NCBI GenBank assembly: GCA_900314125.1
Contig: OMUD01000170.1
Location: 1 to 34,848 of the forward strand
Direction: 5' to 3'
Length of the DNA stretch: 34,848 nt
From: an uncultured Prevotellaceae bacterium
GTDB lineage: Bacteria > Bacteroidota > Bacteroidia > Bacteroidales > Bacteroidaceae
Below the pieces are notes generated by a model that was given only the letters and a program-made list of their open reading frames with translations, had not been told where the DNA came from and did no database searches. The position numbers were made by a program, and so were the translations under genes. Positions 17,101 to 25,457 of the stretch are shown here, piece after piece (within the stretch, counting starts at the first letter, position 1; each line of letters starts with the position of its first letter).

Positions 17101-20100
17101 TTAATATTCTTTCCATGATTTGATTGGAATATCATCGAGACCATAGTTGCAGAATGCATGAATGAACGCGGAGGCCAGACGGGAATTTGTAATCAAAGGT
17201 ATGTTCAAATCCACTGAGGCACGACGAATCTTGTAGCCGTTTGTCAACTCGCCTACGCTCAAGTCTTTTGGAACATTCACCACCATGTCAATCTCGTGAT
17301 TGTGGAGCAAATCAAGAGCCTGTGGTTGGGATGGAGCTTCTGAAGGCCAGAACACACGAGTGTTGGAGATGCCGTTCTCTTCCAAATAACGGCTTGTTCC
17401 ACCAGTGGCATAGATCTTGTAGCCGTGAGACTGCAATTCGCGGGCGGCATCAAGCATGGCGGCCTTCTCTTTGCCGGTACCTGTGGAGAGGAGGATGCTC
17501 TTTTGGGGAATGCGATGACCAACAGAAAGCATTGAGGCAAGTAGGGCGGTGGCGGTATTGTCACCTATGCAACCCACCTCACCTGTCGATGCCATGTCAA
17601 CACCCAGCACGGGGTCGGCTTTCTGAAGACGGTTAAAGGAGAATTGACTCGCTTTGATTCCAACGTATTCCAAGTCGAACAGGTTCTTTGATGGCTTTTC
17701 TACTTCAATACCGAGCATGATTTTGGTTGCCAACTCTATCATGTTCAGTTTCAATACTTTTGAGACGAATGGGAAGGAGCGGGAAGCACGAAGGTTGCAC
17801 TCAATAACCCTCAGGTGGTTCTGCTCTGCCAGGAACTGGATGTTGAACGGACCGGAAATATGAAGCTCTTTGGCTATCTGACGCGACACTTTCTTGATCT
17901 GTCGTACCGTCTCCACATAAATCTTCTGAGGAGGAAACTGAATTGTGGCATCGCCTGAATGAACTCCTGCAAATTCTATGTGCTCAGAGATGGCGTAGGC
18001 AATGATGTCACCATCTTTGGCTACGGCATCCATTTCTATCTCTTTGTTGTGCTCATGGAACTTCGATACCACCACTGGGTGGGTTTTCGACACGTTTGCG
18101 GCTAGTTTTAGAAAGCGGTTCAGTTCTTCGGGGTTAGAGCATACGTTCATCGCGGCGCCAGAAAGCACGTAGGAAGGACGAACCAGCACAGGAAAGCCTA
18201 CCTCTTCTATGAATTCATTGATGTCGTCCATCGAGGTCAATGCACGCCAGGCTGGTTGATCTACGCCTATCCTGTTCAGCATGGCGGAGAATTTCTCACG
18301 GTCTTCGGCATTGTCTATGCTGTGGGCAGATGTTCCCAAAACCGGAACGTGCTCCTCATCAAGCCGCATGGCCAGGTTGTTTGGTATCTGGCCGCCTGTG
18401 GATACGATCACGCCGTGGGGAGTCTCTAACTCTATGATGTCCATCACTCGCTCAAAAGTCAACTCGTCAAAATACAGACGGTCGCACATGTCGTAGTCGG
18501 TCGATACGGTCTCAGGATTGTAGTTGATCATCACCGAACGGTATCCGTTGCTGCGGATCGTATTCAGGGCTTGAACGCCGCACCAGTCAAATTCCACGGA
18601 AGAACCGATGCGGTAAGCCCCGGAACCGAGAACGATGACTGAGCGATGGTCTTGCTCATACTCTATGTCGTGGGACGTGCCACTGTAGGTGAGATAAAGA
18701 TAATTGGTCTGGGCCGGATATTCAGCGGCAAGCGTGTCTATCTGTTTCACGTATGGCACAATACCCAACGATTTTCTATAGTCGCGAACACTACGCATGC
18801 CAGAATCAACGCCTGACGACTGCTCCAAGCCGATGGCGCGGGATATCTGGAAGTCGGTGAAACCTTCAATTTTGGCACGGAGAAGCAGGTCTCTGTCTAT
18901 AGACGAAAGTGATTCCTTTGATTGGAGTTGCTTGTAGGTGTCCAAAATTTTAAACAGCTTTTGGAGAAACCATTTGTCAATCTTGGTCAAATCGTGAATC
19001 CTGTCAATGGTGTAGCCAGCCTCAAAGGCTTTCTCTATCATCAAGATGCGTTTGTCGGTCGGGGATTGAAGTGAATGGTCTATGTCGCTGATGTTGAGCT
19101 CTTTGTTGCCAACAAAACCATGAAGACCCTGACCAATCATGCGCAGCCCTTTCTGGATAGCTTCCTCAAATGTGCGGCCTATGGCCATCACTTCTCCCAC
19201 GGATTTCATGGAGGAGCCGAGCTCGTGGTCCACGCCATGGAACTTGCCTAAGTCCCATCTCGGGATCTTGCATACCACATAATCCAAAGCGGGCTCGAAA
19301 AATGCACTGGTTGTTTTGGTCACCGAATTTTTCAATTCAAACAATCCGTAACCCAAGCCTAATTTTGCGGCCACGAAAGCCAATGGGTAACCGGTGGCTT
19401 TCGACGCGAGGGCGGAAGAGCGCGACAGACGGGCATTCACCTCTATCACGCGGTAATCTTCTGATTCTGGGTCGTAGGCATATTGGACATTGCATTCGCC
19501 GACAATACCGATGTGGCGAACAATCTTGATTGACAAGGCGCGGAGTTTGTGATAGTCACGGTTGCTCAGGGTCTGAGAGGGAGCAATCACGATGGACTCA
19601 CCGGTGTGGATGCCGAGCGGATCGAAATTCTCCATGTTGCAGACTGTGATGCAGTTGTCGTAACGGTCACGCACTACTTCGTATTCTATCTCTTTCCAGC
19701 CTTTCAAACTCTTTTCCACCAGCACTTGAGGCGAGAACGAAAAGGCTTTCTCAGCCAGCTTGTCAAGCTCTTCTTCATTGTCGCAGAAGCCGGATCCAAG
19801 TCCACCAAGAGCGTATGCGGCACGGAGGATTACTGGATAACCTAACGATTTGGCTGCCTCACGGGCTGAAGCGATGTCTTCGCAGGCATGGCTTTTAATA
19901 TAATTGACATCAATCTCTGACAGTTTCTTCACAAACAACTCTCTGTCCTCAGTGTCGATGATAGATTGAACCGGGGTGCCTAGCACTTGAACATTGTATT
20001 TCGACAGAATCTGCTGTTCATAAAGAGCCACACCGCAGTTCAGGGCTGTCTGACCACCGAACGAAAGTAAAATACCTTGAGGGCGCTCTTTGGCTATGAC

Positions 20101-20325
20101 TTTCTCCACGAAAAAGGGGGTGACAGGAAGGAAATAAATCTGATCTGCCACTCCTTCTGAAGTCTGAACTGTGGCGATGTTGGGGTTTATCAGCACAGTC
20201 TCTATCCCTTCTTCCCGCAAGGCTTTCAAGGCCTGTGAACCTGAATAGTCAAATTCACCTGCTTCGCCGATCTTCAAAGCTCCAGAACCTAAAATAAGAA
20301 CTTTCTTTATATCTTTGTTTATCAT
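17101..20325 (-). CDS. carB: Carbamoyl-phosphate synthase large subunit
   Basis: Large subunit of 1074 residues (E. coli 1073) making carbamoyl phosphate from ammonia, bicarbonate and two ATP for pyrimidine and arginine synthesis. The first half opens with KKVLILGSGALKIGEAGEFD, and its ATP-grasp part shows EVNARLSRSSALASKATGYP. The second half repeats the pattern from about residue 560 (VIVLGSGAYRIGSSVEFDW) with the matching ECNLRASRSFPFVSKV. The C-terminal MGS-like regulatory domain begins near residue 950 with ARELQSHGYKIYATGGTSRY. It lies 96 nt downstream of carA. The gap has no terminator-like hairpin, so both subunits are probably made from one transcript. Confidence 0.97.
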   Translation of the reverse strand: MINKDIKKVLILGSGALKIGEAGEFDYSGSQALKALREEGIETVLINPNIATVQTSEGVADQIYFLPVTPFFVEKVIAKERPQGILLSFGGQTALNCGVALYEQQILSKYNVQVLGTPVQSIIDTEDRELFVKKLSEIDVNYIKSHACEDIASAREAAKSLGYPVILRAAYALGGLGSGFCDNEEELDKLAEKAFSFSPQVLVEKSLKGWKEIEYEVVRDRYDNCITVCNMENFDPLGIHTGESIVIAPSQTLSNRDYHKLRALSIKIVRHIGIVGECNVQYAYDPESEDYRVIEVNARLSRSSALASKATGYPLAFVAAKLGLGYGLFELKNSVTKTTSAFFEPALDYVVCKIPRWDLGKFHGVDHELGSSMKSVGEVMAIGRTFEEAIQKGLRMIGQGLHGFVGNKELNISDIDHSLQSPTDKRILMIEKAFEAGYTIDRIHDLTKIDKWFLQKLFKILDTYKQLQSKESLSSIDRDLLLRAKIEGFTDFQISRAIGLEQSSGVDSGMRSVRDYRKSLGIVPYVKQIDTLAAEYPAQTNYLYLTYSGTSHDIEYEQDHRSVIVLGSGAYRIGSSVEFDWCGVQALNTIRSNGYRSVMINYNPETVSTDYDMCDRLYFDELTFERVMDIIELETPHGVIVSTGGQIPNNLAMRLDEEHVPVLGTSAHSIDNAEDREKFSAMLNRIGVDQPAWRALTSMDDINEFIEEVGFPVLVRPSYVLSGAAMNVCSNPEELNRFLKLAANVSKTHPVVVSKFHEHNKEIEMDAVAKDGDIIAYAISEHIEFAGVHSGDATIQFPPQKIYVETVRQIKKVSRQIAKELHISGPFNIQFLAEQNHLRVIECNLRASRSFPFVSKVLKLNMIELATKIMLGIEVEKPSKNLFDLEYVGIKASQFSFNRLQKADPVLGVDMASTGEVGCIGDNTATALLASMLSVGHRIPQKSILLSTGTGKEKAAMLDAARELQSHGYKIYATGGTSRYLEENGISNTRVFWPSEAPSQPQALDLLHNHEIDMVVNVPKDLSVGELTNGYKIRRASVDLNIPLITNSRLASAFIHAFCNYGLDDIPIKSWKEY

Positions 20326-20421
20326 TTTTCTCTATAATAAATTATTGAAATTCTGATTGTTGTATAACTATGCTCAATTTTTAATCTAATGCATGACTCT
20401 TGTATATGCGTTGACTGTTTA

Positions 20422-21561
20422 TTACAAAAGTTTGATGAATTCATCAAATAAATATTCTGTGTCTGTAGGACCGGAACTGGCTTCTGGATGAAATTGAACG
20501 GAAAACCATGGGTTGGTTTTGTGACGGATACCCTCGTTCGAACCATCGTTCATGTTGACGAAGAATGGTTCCCAGTCTGAGCCGAGGGATTGGTCGTCAA
20601 CGGCATAGCCGTGATTTTGGCTGGTCACATAGCAACGGTTGGTGCCACATTCACGGACAGGTTGGTTGTGAGAGCGGTGACCATATTTCAGTTTGTATAT
20701 TTTCGCTCCGCCGGCTTTGCCTAACAACTGGTTGCCCATACAAATTCCAAATATCGGAGTCGAAGGGCGTAGCTGCATTGATTTACGGATGTTGTCAACG
20801 GTTGCTGTGGCGGTGTCGGGGTCGCCAGGGCCATTTGCCAGGAACAAACCGTCATAGGCAATTCCGGAAAAGTCGTAATCCCATGGCACGCGAATCACAT
20901 TTACACCACGTCGAAGCAGGCAGCGGATGATGTTTTCTTTCACACCACAATCAACAAGCAGCACCTGTTTCAGGCCATTCTGGGGAAGATGGGTGTTGAT
21001 ACCGTCATTGCTCGTCTCGCGCGACAAGCGGACAGACGAAGTGCCGTGATATATGGTGATGTCCTTGCAACTGACACGGGATATGAAGTTCACCTGGCTG
21101 TAATCTTCTATCTCTACTGCTGAACCATGACCTTCAAACAAAACCTTGCATTGCATTACGCCATGTTCACGCAATTTCTTTGTCAAACTACGGGTGTCTA
21201 TGCCTGAAATGCCGGGAATATGCTCACGGCGAAGCCAGGAGCCAAGGCTTTCAAGGCCGTTCCAGTGGGAGAATGTCTCACTGTAGTCACTCACGATGAT
21301 GCCGACAGCTTGAATCTTGCAGCTTTCCATGTTTGTGGACAGCCCGTTCTTCTCAATGCTGAATGGAGGAACGCCATAGTTGCCTACTAATGGATATGTC
21401 ATCACTATCATCTGGCCGGCATAAGAGGGGTCTGTCAGACTCTCTGGATAGCCGGTCATGGCAGTGTTGAAGACTATCTCTCCCGACACATTCTGCTCAT
21501 AGCCGAATGATTCGCCTTGATACTCACTGCCGTCTTCTAATAACAACCGTACTTTGCTCAT
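20422..21561 (-). CDS. carA: Carbamoyl-phosphate synthase small (glutaminase) subunit
   Basis: Class I glutamine amidotransferase subunit of 379 residues that feeds ammonia to CarB. The N-terminal CPSase domain begins MSKVRLLLEDGSEYQG and contains GEIVFNTAMTGYPESLTDPS (27-46). The glutaminase half has nucleophile Cys274 in FGICMGNQLL and the His358/Glu360 pair in QFHPEAS. The residue two after the nucleophile's Met-Gly is Asn rather than the usual His (GNQ against GHQ). I chose the ATG at 21561-21559; the frame stays open 23 codons further, but that part (Lys/Ser/Glu-rich) has no family match. The gene starts about 100 nt downstream of the spt terminator. Confidence 0.96.
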   Translation of the reverse strand: MSKVRLLLEDGSEYQGESFGYEQNVSGEIVFNTAMTGYPESLTDPSYAGQMIVMTYPLVGNYGVPPFSIEKNGLSTNMESCKIQAVGIIVSDYSETFSHWNGLESLGSWLRREHIPGISGIDTRSLTKKLREHGVMQCKVLFEGHGSAVEIEDYSQVNFISRVSCKDITIYHGTSSVRLSRETSNDGINTHLPQNGLKQVLLVDCGVKENIIRCLLRRGVNVIRVPWDYDFSGIAYDGLFLANGPGDPDTATATVDNIRKSMQLRPSTPIFGICMGNQLLGKAGGAKIYKLKYGHRSHNQPVRECGTNRCYVTSQNHGYAVDDQSLGSDWEPFFVNMNDGSNEGIRHKTNPWFSVQFHPEASSGPTDTEYLFDEFIKLL

Positions 21562-21661
21562 TTCAATCTTTTTACTTTTTGTTTCTATTGATTTTGATTC
21601 TCTTATTTTTTTAGTGTTGGCTGAAAACAATCTTTACCTGACTACACAATATAAAAGAAAA

Positions 21662-21699
21662 TCTGCCATACTTTACCAAAATAAGTAAAGCATGGCAGA
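21662..21699 (-). terminator. Intrinsic terminator of spt
   Basis: A 15-bp stem with one mismatch: TCTGCCAT-A-CTTTAC (21662-21676) pairs with GTAAAG-C-ATGGCAGA (21685-21699) around an 8-nt loop. On the minus strand it lies about 30 nt after the spt stop and is followed by TTTTCTTTTAT. Confidence 0.85.
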
Positions 21700-21731
21700 A
21701 TCGATTTGTTTATGTGAAGGTCTCTTTCATG

Positions 21732-22919
21732 TCAGTCAATGATGCCTAATTCTTTGAAGCTGTCATATAATGCGGAAACGCACGTATCAACTTGCTCTTT
21801 GGTGTGAGTTGCCATCAATGCCACGCGGACAAGTGTATCTTGAGGAGCGCAGGCTGGAGGAATCACAGGGTTGATGAAGATACCTTTTTCAAAAGCTTTA
21901 CGTGTCACCTCAAATGTTTTTGAAACATCGCGAACATAAAGTGGGATGATTGGACTTTCTGTGTCACCAATCTCAAATCCTGCTTTCTTAAACTCGTCAA
22001 GAGCATAGTTCGTAATCTTCCACAAGTTCTCCTGACGTTCTGGCTCGGATTGGATGATGTGGAGGGCTTCGAGAGCGGCTGCAGTGGCTGCAGGGGTGTT
22101 CGAAGCAGAGAAGATGTAAGTGCGAGAATTGTGGCGGATCCAGTTAATGGTGTCGCTGTCAGCAGCAATGAAGCCGCCGATAGAGGCCAGAGACTTGGAG
22201 AAGGTACCCATTATCAAATCAACGTCGTCGGTCACACCAAAATGATCGCATGTGCCACGGCCTTGACGACCGAACACACCGATGCCGTGAGCCTCGTCAA
22301 CCATTAAGGATGCATTATACTTATTCTTTAATGCAACTATCTCCGGCAATTTCGCCAAATCACCTTCCATGGAGAAAAGACCATCCGTTACAATCAATTT
22401 CAATGCATCGGGACGACAACGCTTCAACTCGCGTTCAAGGTCATCCATGTCGTTGTGTTTGTAATGGAAGAATGTGGAGACTGACAAACGGCGACCATCT
22501 ACGATGGAAGCGTGGTCACGGTCGTCACCTAAGATGTAGTCATTGCGACCGGTAAGGCATGAAATCACACCGGAATTCACAGTGAAACCGGTTGAATAAA
22601 CCAATGCGTCGTCTTTTCCTACAAATTCTGCGAGTTCTTTCTCCAATTGAACGTGAAGGTCAAGTGTTCCGTTCAGAAAACGAGAACCGGCACAACCTGT
22701 TCCATATTTCTGAATGGCTTTGGTGGCAGCTTCAAGAATACGTTTGTCGTAGGTCAAGCCCATGTATGAATTCGAACCGAACATCAAAACCTTTTTGCCA
22801 TCCATCGTAACTTCAGTGTCCTGATGACTGTCGATTTCTCTGAAATAAGGGTAAATGCCAGCCTCCATGAATTTCTGAGGCTCTCTGTACCTTTTGAATT
22901 TTTCTTGTAATAAACCCAT
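21732..22919 (-). CDS. spt: Serine palmitoyltransferase, sphingolipid synthesis
   Basis: PLP-dependent alpha-oxoamine synthase of 395 residues. It closely resembles the Bacteroides serine palmitoyltransferase, which condenses serine and an acyl-CoA to 3-ketosphinganine. MGLLQEKFKRYREPQKFMEA at the start, FGSNSYMGL (47-55), FLNGTLDLHVQLE (81-93), His136 in DDRDHAS, DEAHG (208-212) and the PLP lysine Lys242 in GTFSKSLAS are visible. I chose the ATG at 22919-22917; a TTG at 22931 would add four residues. Glycine C-acetyltransferase (kbl) and BioF are the close relatives; the N-terminal MGLLQEKF block favours Spt, and no threonine dehydrogenase (tdh) lies next to it. It ends in a clear terminator. 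Confidence 0.85.
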   Translation of the reverse strand: MGLLQEKFKRYREPQKFMEAGIYPYFREIDSHQDTEVTMDGKKVLMFGSNSYMGLTYDKRILEAATKAIQKYGTGCAGSRFLNGTLDLHVQLEKELAEFVGKDDALVYSTGFTVNSGVISCLTGRNDYILGDDRDHASIVDGRRLSVSTFFHYKHNDMDDLERELKRCRPDALKLIVTDGLFSMEGDLAKLPEIVALKNKYNASLMVDEAHGIGVFGRQGRGTCDHFGVTDDVDLIMGTFSKSLASIGGFIAADSDTINWIRHNSRTYIFSASNTPAATAAALEALHIIQSEPERQENLWKITNYALDEFKKAGFEIGDTESPIIPLYVRDVSKTFEVTRKAFEKGIFINPVIPPACAPQDTLVRVALMATHTKEQVDTCVSALYDSFKELGIID

Positions 22920-23029
22920 AATCTTTAACAAATCATTGTTATATTATGTACAAACGAAACATAACAATAATATAGTTTGTTTTACCTTTTTTGCAACCTC
23001 TTTTTCGGGGTTTGTTCCGTTACAGGCTA

Positions 23030-23037
23030 CAAAGGTA
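23030..23037 (-). promoter_or_regulatory. Predicted -7 element of spt
   Basis: Minus-strand TACCTTTG matches TAnnTTTG exactly, leaving a 5' leader of about 100 nt before the spt ATG. No convincing -33 box is visible. It lies back-to-back with the lipid-kinase promoter; the rest of the 290-bp gap (22920-23209) is AT-rich with poly-T/poly-A runs and no other feature I can name. Confidence 0.5.
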
Positions 23038-23105
23038 CTAAAAATATGTTTATCATCATTCTTTTTTTTGAAAAAAAATCGTTTTGGCAAAAAAACTGCA
23101 TCCTT

Positions 23106-23140
23106 TTTGATAATTCTTTTATACAAAAGTACTAACTTTG
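23106..23140 (+). promoter_or_regulatory. Predicted promoter of the lipid kinase gene
   Basis: TAACTTTG (23133-23140) matches TAnnTTTG exactly and TTTG (23106-23109) lies 23 bp upstream, at the long end of accepted spacing. The first ATG is 70 bp downstream. Confidence 0.55.
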
Positions 23141-23209
23141 CATTTCATTATAAATAATAACGATATCTCCACCTGCAACTTTTGGTTTAGGCATACAATT
23201 CCTGTTTAA

Positions 23210-24247
23210 ATGCATTCGAAAAAAAACATAGTTTTTATTGTCAACCCCATTTCAGGGACATCTTCTAAAAGAACAATTGTTAATCAAATTGATAAGTATA
23301 TCGACAACCAATTGTTCGATTTTAAAGTCGTTGACACTGAATATCAGGGACATGCAAGGGAAATCGCTCAGGATGCGGTTGAAAAGGGCGTGGACATTGT
23401 GTGTGCGATTGGAGGAGATGGTACCGTGAATGAGGTGGCGTCTGCGCTTGTGCATTCTAACACCGCATTGGCTATCATTCCATGTGGATCTGGAAACGGA
23501 TTGGCCAGACACCTCAGAATCCCAAGGGATGCGATCAGGGCCATTAAACTTATCAATAAGGCGGAACCTAAACTCATTGATTATGGGGTGATGAACGACC
23601 ATCCTTTTTTCTGTACTTGCGGAGTTGGACTTGATGCGTTTATTTCACAAAAATTTGCGGAATGTGGGAAAAGAGGCTTCCTGGCTTACATAGAGCAGGT
23701 GCTGAAGTATGCCCTCAATTATAATCCGGAATTCTATGAACTGGATGTGATCAACGAGCAGTCGTCCCATGTCTCTTACAAGGCTGCGCTCATTGCATGC
23801 GCAAATGCTTCACAATATGGAAACAACGTCTATATTGCTCCTGGGGCTTCTGTGCTCGATGGATTGATGGACGTCATCATTGTAGAGCCATACAAGATGT
23901 TGGATGCCACGCAAATGGGGATTCAGATTATGAATGGCACCTTGCATAAAAACAGTCATGTCAAACGGTTTAAATGCAAGTCACTGAAAATCAAACGTAA
24001 AGAACATGGGCCCGTGCATTTCGATGGCGACCCGATGACCACGGGAGAAGTGATTGAAGTGTCCATTGTGAATAAAGGCTTGTATGTGGTTTATGATGGT
24101 AAAGAAGGAATCAGAAATTTCGGAGAATCCATACAAAACACGGTAAAGATGTATTATAACAATCTTTACATGAAGTCGGGACAGCTTATTGAGGATGGCT
24201 CCAACAGAGGCAGGAAACTTTTGGGAATTTCCAAAAGTGAGAAATAG
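23210..24247 (+). CDS. Lipid kinase, diacylglycerol/sphingosine kinase family (YegS/DgkB-like)
   Basis: ATP-dependent lipid kinase of 345 residues with the DAGK catalytic fold. VNPISGTSSKR (11-21), the nucleotide-binding GGDGTVNEVASAL (68-80) and PCGSGNGLARHL (91-102) mark the first domain. The beta-sandwich domain follows, with HFDGDP near residue 272, matching the conserved 'h.DGEp'. The family phosphorylates diacylglycerol, phosphatidylglycerol-like lipids or sphingoid bases. Because it is divergently paired with spt, a sphingoid base is an attractive substrate, but the sequence alone does not show this. The tail after about residue 305 is longer than in YegS. An ATP-grasp gene follows 46 nt downstream. 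Confidence 0.9.
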   Translation: MHSKKNIVFIVNPISGTSSKRTIVNQIDKYIDNQLFDFKVVDTEYQGHAREIAQDAVEKGVDIVCAIGGDGTVNEVASALVHSNTALAIIPCGSGNGLARHLRIPRDAIRAIKLINKAEPKLIDYGVMNDHPFFCTCGVGLDAFISQKFAECGKRGFLAYIEQVLKYALNYNPEFYELDVINEQSSHVSYKAALIACANASQYGNNVYIAPGASVLDGLMDVIIVEPYKMLDATQMGIQIMNGTLHKNSHVKRFKCKSLKIKRKEHGPVHFDGDPMTTGEVIEVSIVNKGLYVVYDGKEGIRNFGESIQNTVKMYYNNLYMKSGQLIEDGSNRGRKLLGISKSEK

Positions 24248-24293
24248 TCTTCAGGCCCGATGGCTTTTGTTTCACTGGAGAATCAATGCGACA

Positions 24294-25457
24294 ATGTTCC
24301 AAAAAATCAAAACAGACATTCGAAATCTGTATCAAATTCCGGAAACAAAGGATTTTTCACTGCTTTTTGCTTTCAATCCTTCCCACGAAATGGCGTTGGT
24401 GAGGAATTGTGCAGATTATGCACCTACCAAAAATGTGGCCATGATGGAAAAGCAATTGTGGAAACTCCCGTTCATTTGGGCGGGAGAGGATGATTGTGTA
24501 TTCAACATCGGAACTGGAGAGATTTTTGATGCTCACGGAAATAGGGTGGATGTGTCATCAAGAATTCTTATTCCTTTTCCATGGGGATGGAATCTGGCAG
24601 TCCGTGAACGGTTTCTTGAAGCTGGGATTGATGAACGTGTTATGCCTGGAGAAGGATGCCTTCAGACTCTGAGGACTTTTGCGGGAAGAAGTTTCGCCTG
24701 CGATTATATTCACGAATTGCTGTCTTCAATCCCTGCTGACATGAGGGATAGATTGGTTGGCAATCACATGAAATTCCACCAATCGGTTGACACTGTGCGT
24801 TTTGATGCTGCAATGATGATATTCAAGCAGCCATGGTCAAGCAGTGGTAGGGGAAATTTCTGCGCTGCTTCTCTCGATGAAATGACTGTTAAAAGGCTGG
24901 AGGCAAGCGTGAAAAAGCAAGGGGGATTCCTTGCGGATATATTTTATCACAAAACGCTCGATTTTGCGATGGAATTCTATGTGTTTGCGGATGGAAATGT
25001 GGAGTTCATCGGATATTCGCTTTTTCAAGCGGAAAAAAACGGCAAATACGTGGGGAATATGGTGGAGAGCCAAAAGATAGTCCGCAAGACTATAGCTTTG
25101 GCAATGGGGGGAGACAATGGACTCTTGGATGCTTTAAAAGAAAAGCATCTGGAAATGCTCCGCAGGACAGTGGCTGGTCTGTATTGTGGATTCGTGGGAA
25201 TTGATATGATGGTCGTGAATAATGAAGACCATATCTCTGTGCATCCTTGTGTGGAAATCAATTTTAGGATGAACATGGGAATTATGGCCATGTATGCTTA
25301 TTTACGGCCTTTCCTCTTTGATTTTTTGGAGGAAGAAGAGGATTCTGAAGAAGGAGCTGTCTGGCGATCATCTATCCTCGAACCACCTTCGCTGATGCGG
25401 GAACGTGGATTCCACACGGTTCTCAAATCACGCTTCATTTCCATCAGATATTCCTGA
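24294..25457 (+). CDS. Uncharacterised ATP-grasp-like protein
   Basis: A 387-residue protein I cannot name. It starts at the ATG at 24294; an in-frame start at 24189 would overlap the lipid kinase by 59 bp and adds an unlikely segment. AFNPSHEMALVRN (26-38) and PWGWN (96-100) form a conserved-looking N-terminal part. FKQPWSSSGRGNF (177-189) resembles the ATP-grasp nucleotide lysine plus Gly-rich loop. GFVGIDMMV (299-307) with HPCVEINFRMNMG (317-329) resembles the metal-binding Asp/Glu-x-Asn motif. ATP-grasp enzymes join a carboxylate to an amine, thiol or similar group. The last 53 residues, including LEEEEDSEEG (345-354), are encoded opposite the 3' end of the GHL10 gene. Confidence 0.72.
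   Translation: MFQKIKTDIRNLYQIPETKDFSLLFAFNPSHEMALVRNCADYAPTKNVAMMEKQLWKLPFIWAGEDDCVFNIGTGEIFDAHGNRVDVSSRILIPFPWGWNLAVRERFLEAGIDERVMPGEGCLQTLRTFAGRSFACDYIHELLSSIPADMRDRLVGNHMKFHQSVDTVRFDAAMMIFKQPWSSSGRGNFCAASLDEMTVKRLEASVKKQGGFLADIFYHKTLDFAMEFYVFADGNVEFIGYSLFQAEKNGKYVGNMVESQKIVRKTIALAMGGDNGLLDALKEKHLEMLRRTVAGLYCGFVGIDMMVVNNEDHISVHPCVEINFRMNMGIMAMYAYLRPFLFDFLEEEEDSEEGAVWRSSILEPPSLMRERGFHTVLKSRFISIRYS

Noticed and set aside
21562-21630. 23-codon N-terminal extension of CarA
   Set aside because: Lys/Ser-rich leader without family similarity; the ATG at 21561 gives the usual N-terminus.
24189-24293. 35-codon N-terminal extension of the ATP-grasp protein
   Set aside because: It would overlap the lipid kinase in another frame and adds Trp/Arg-rich sequence unlike a protein start; the ATG at 24294 leaves a normal 46-nt gap.
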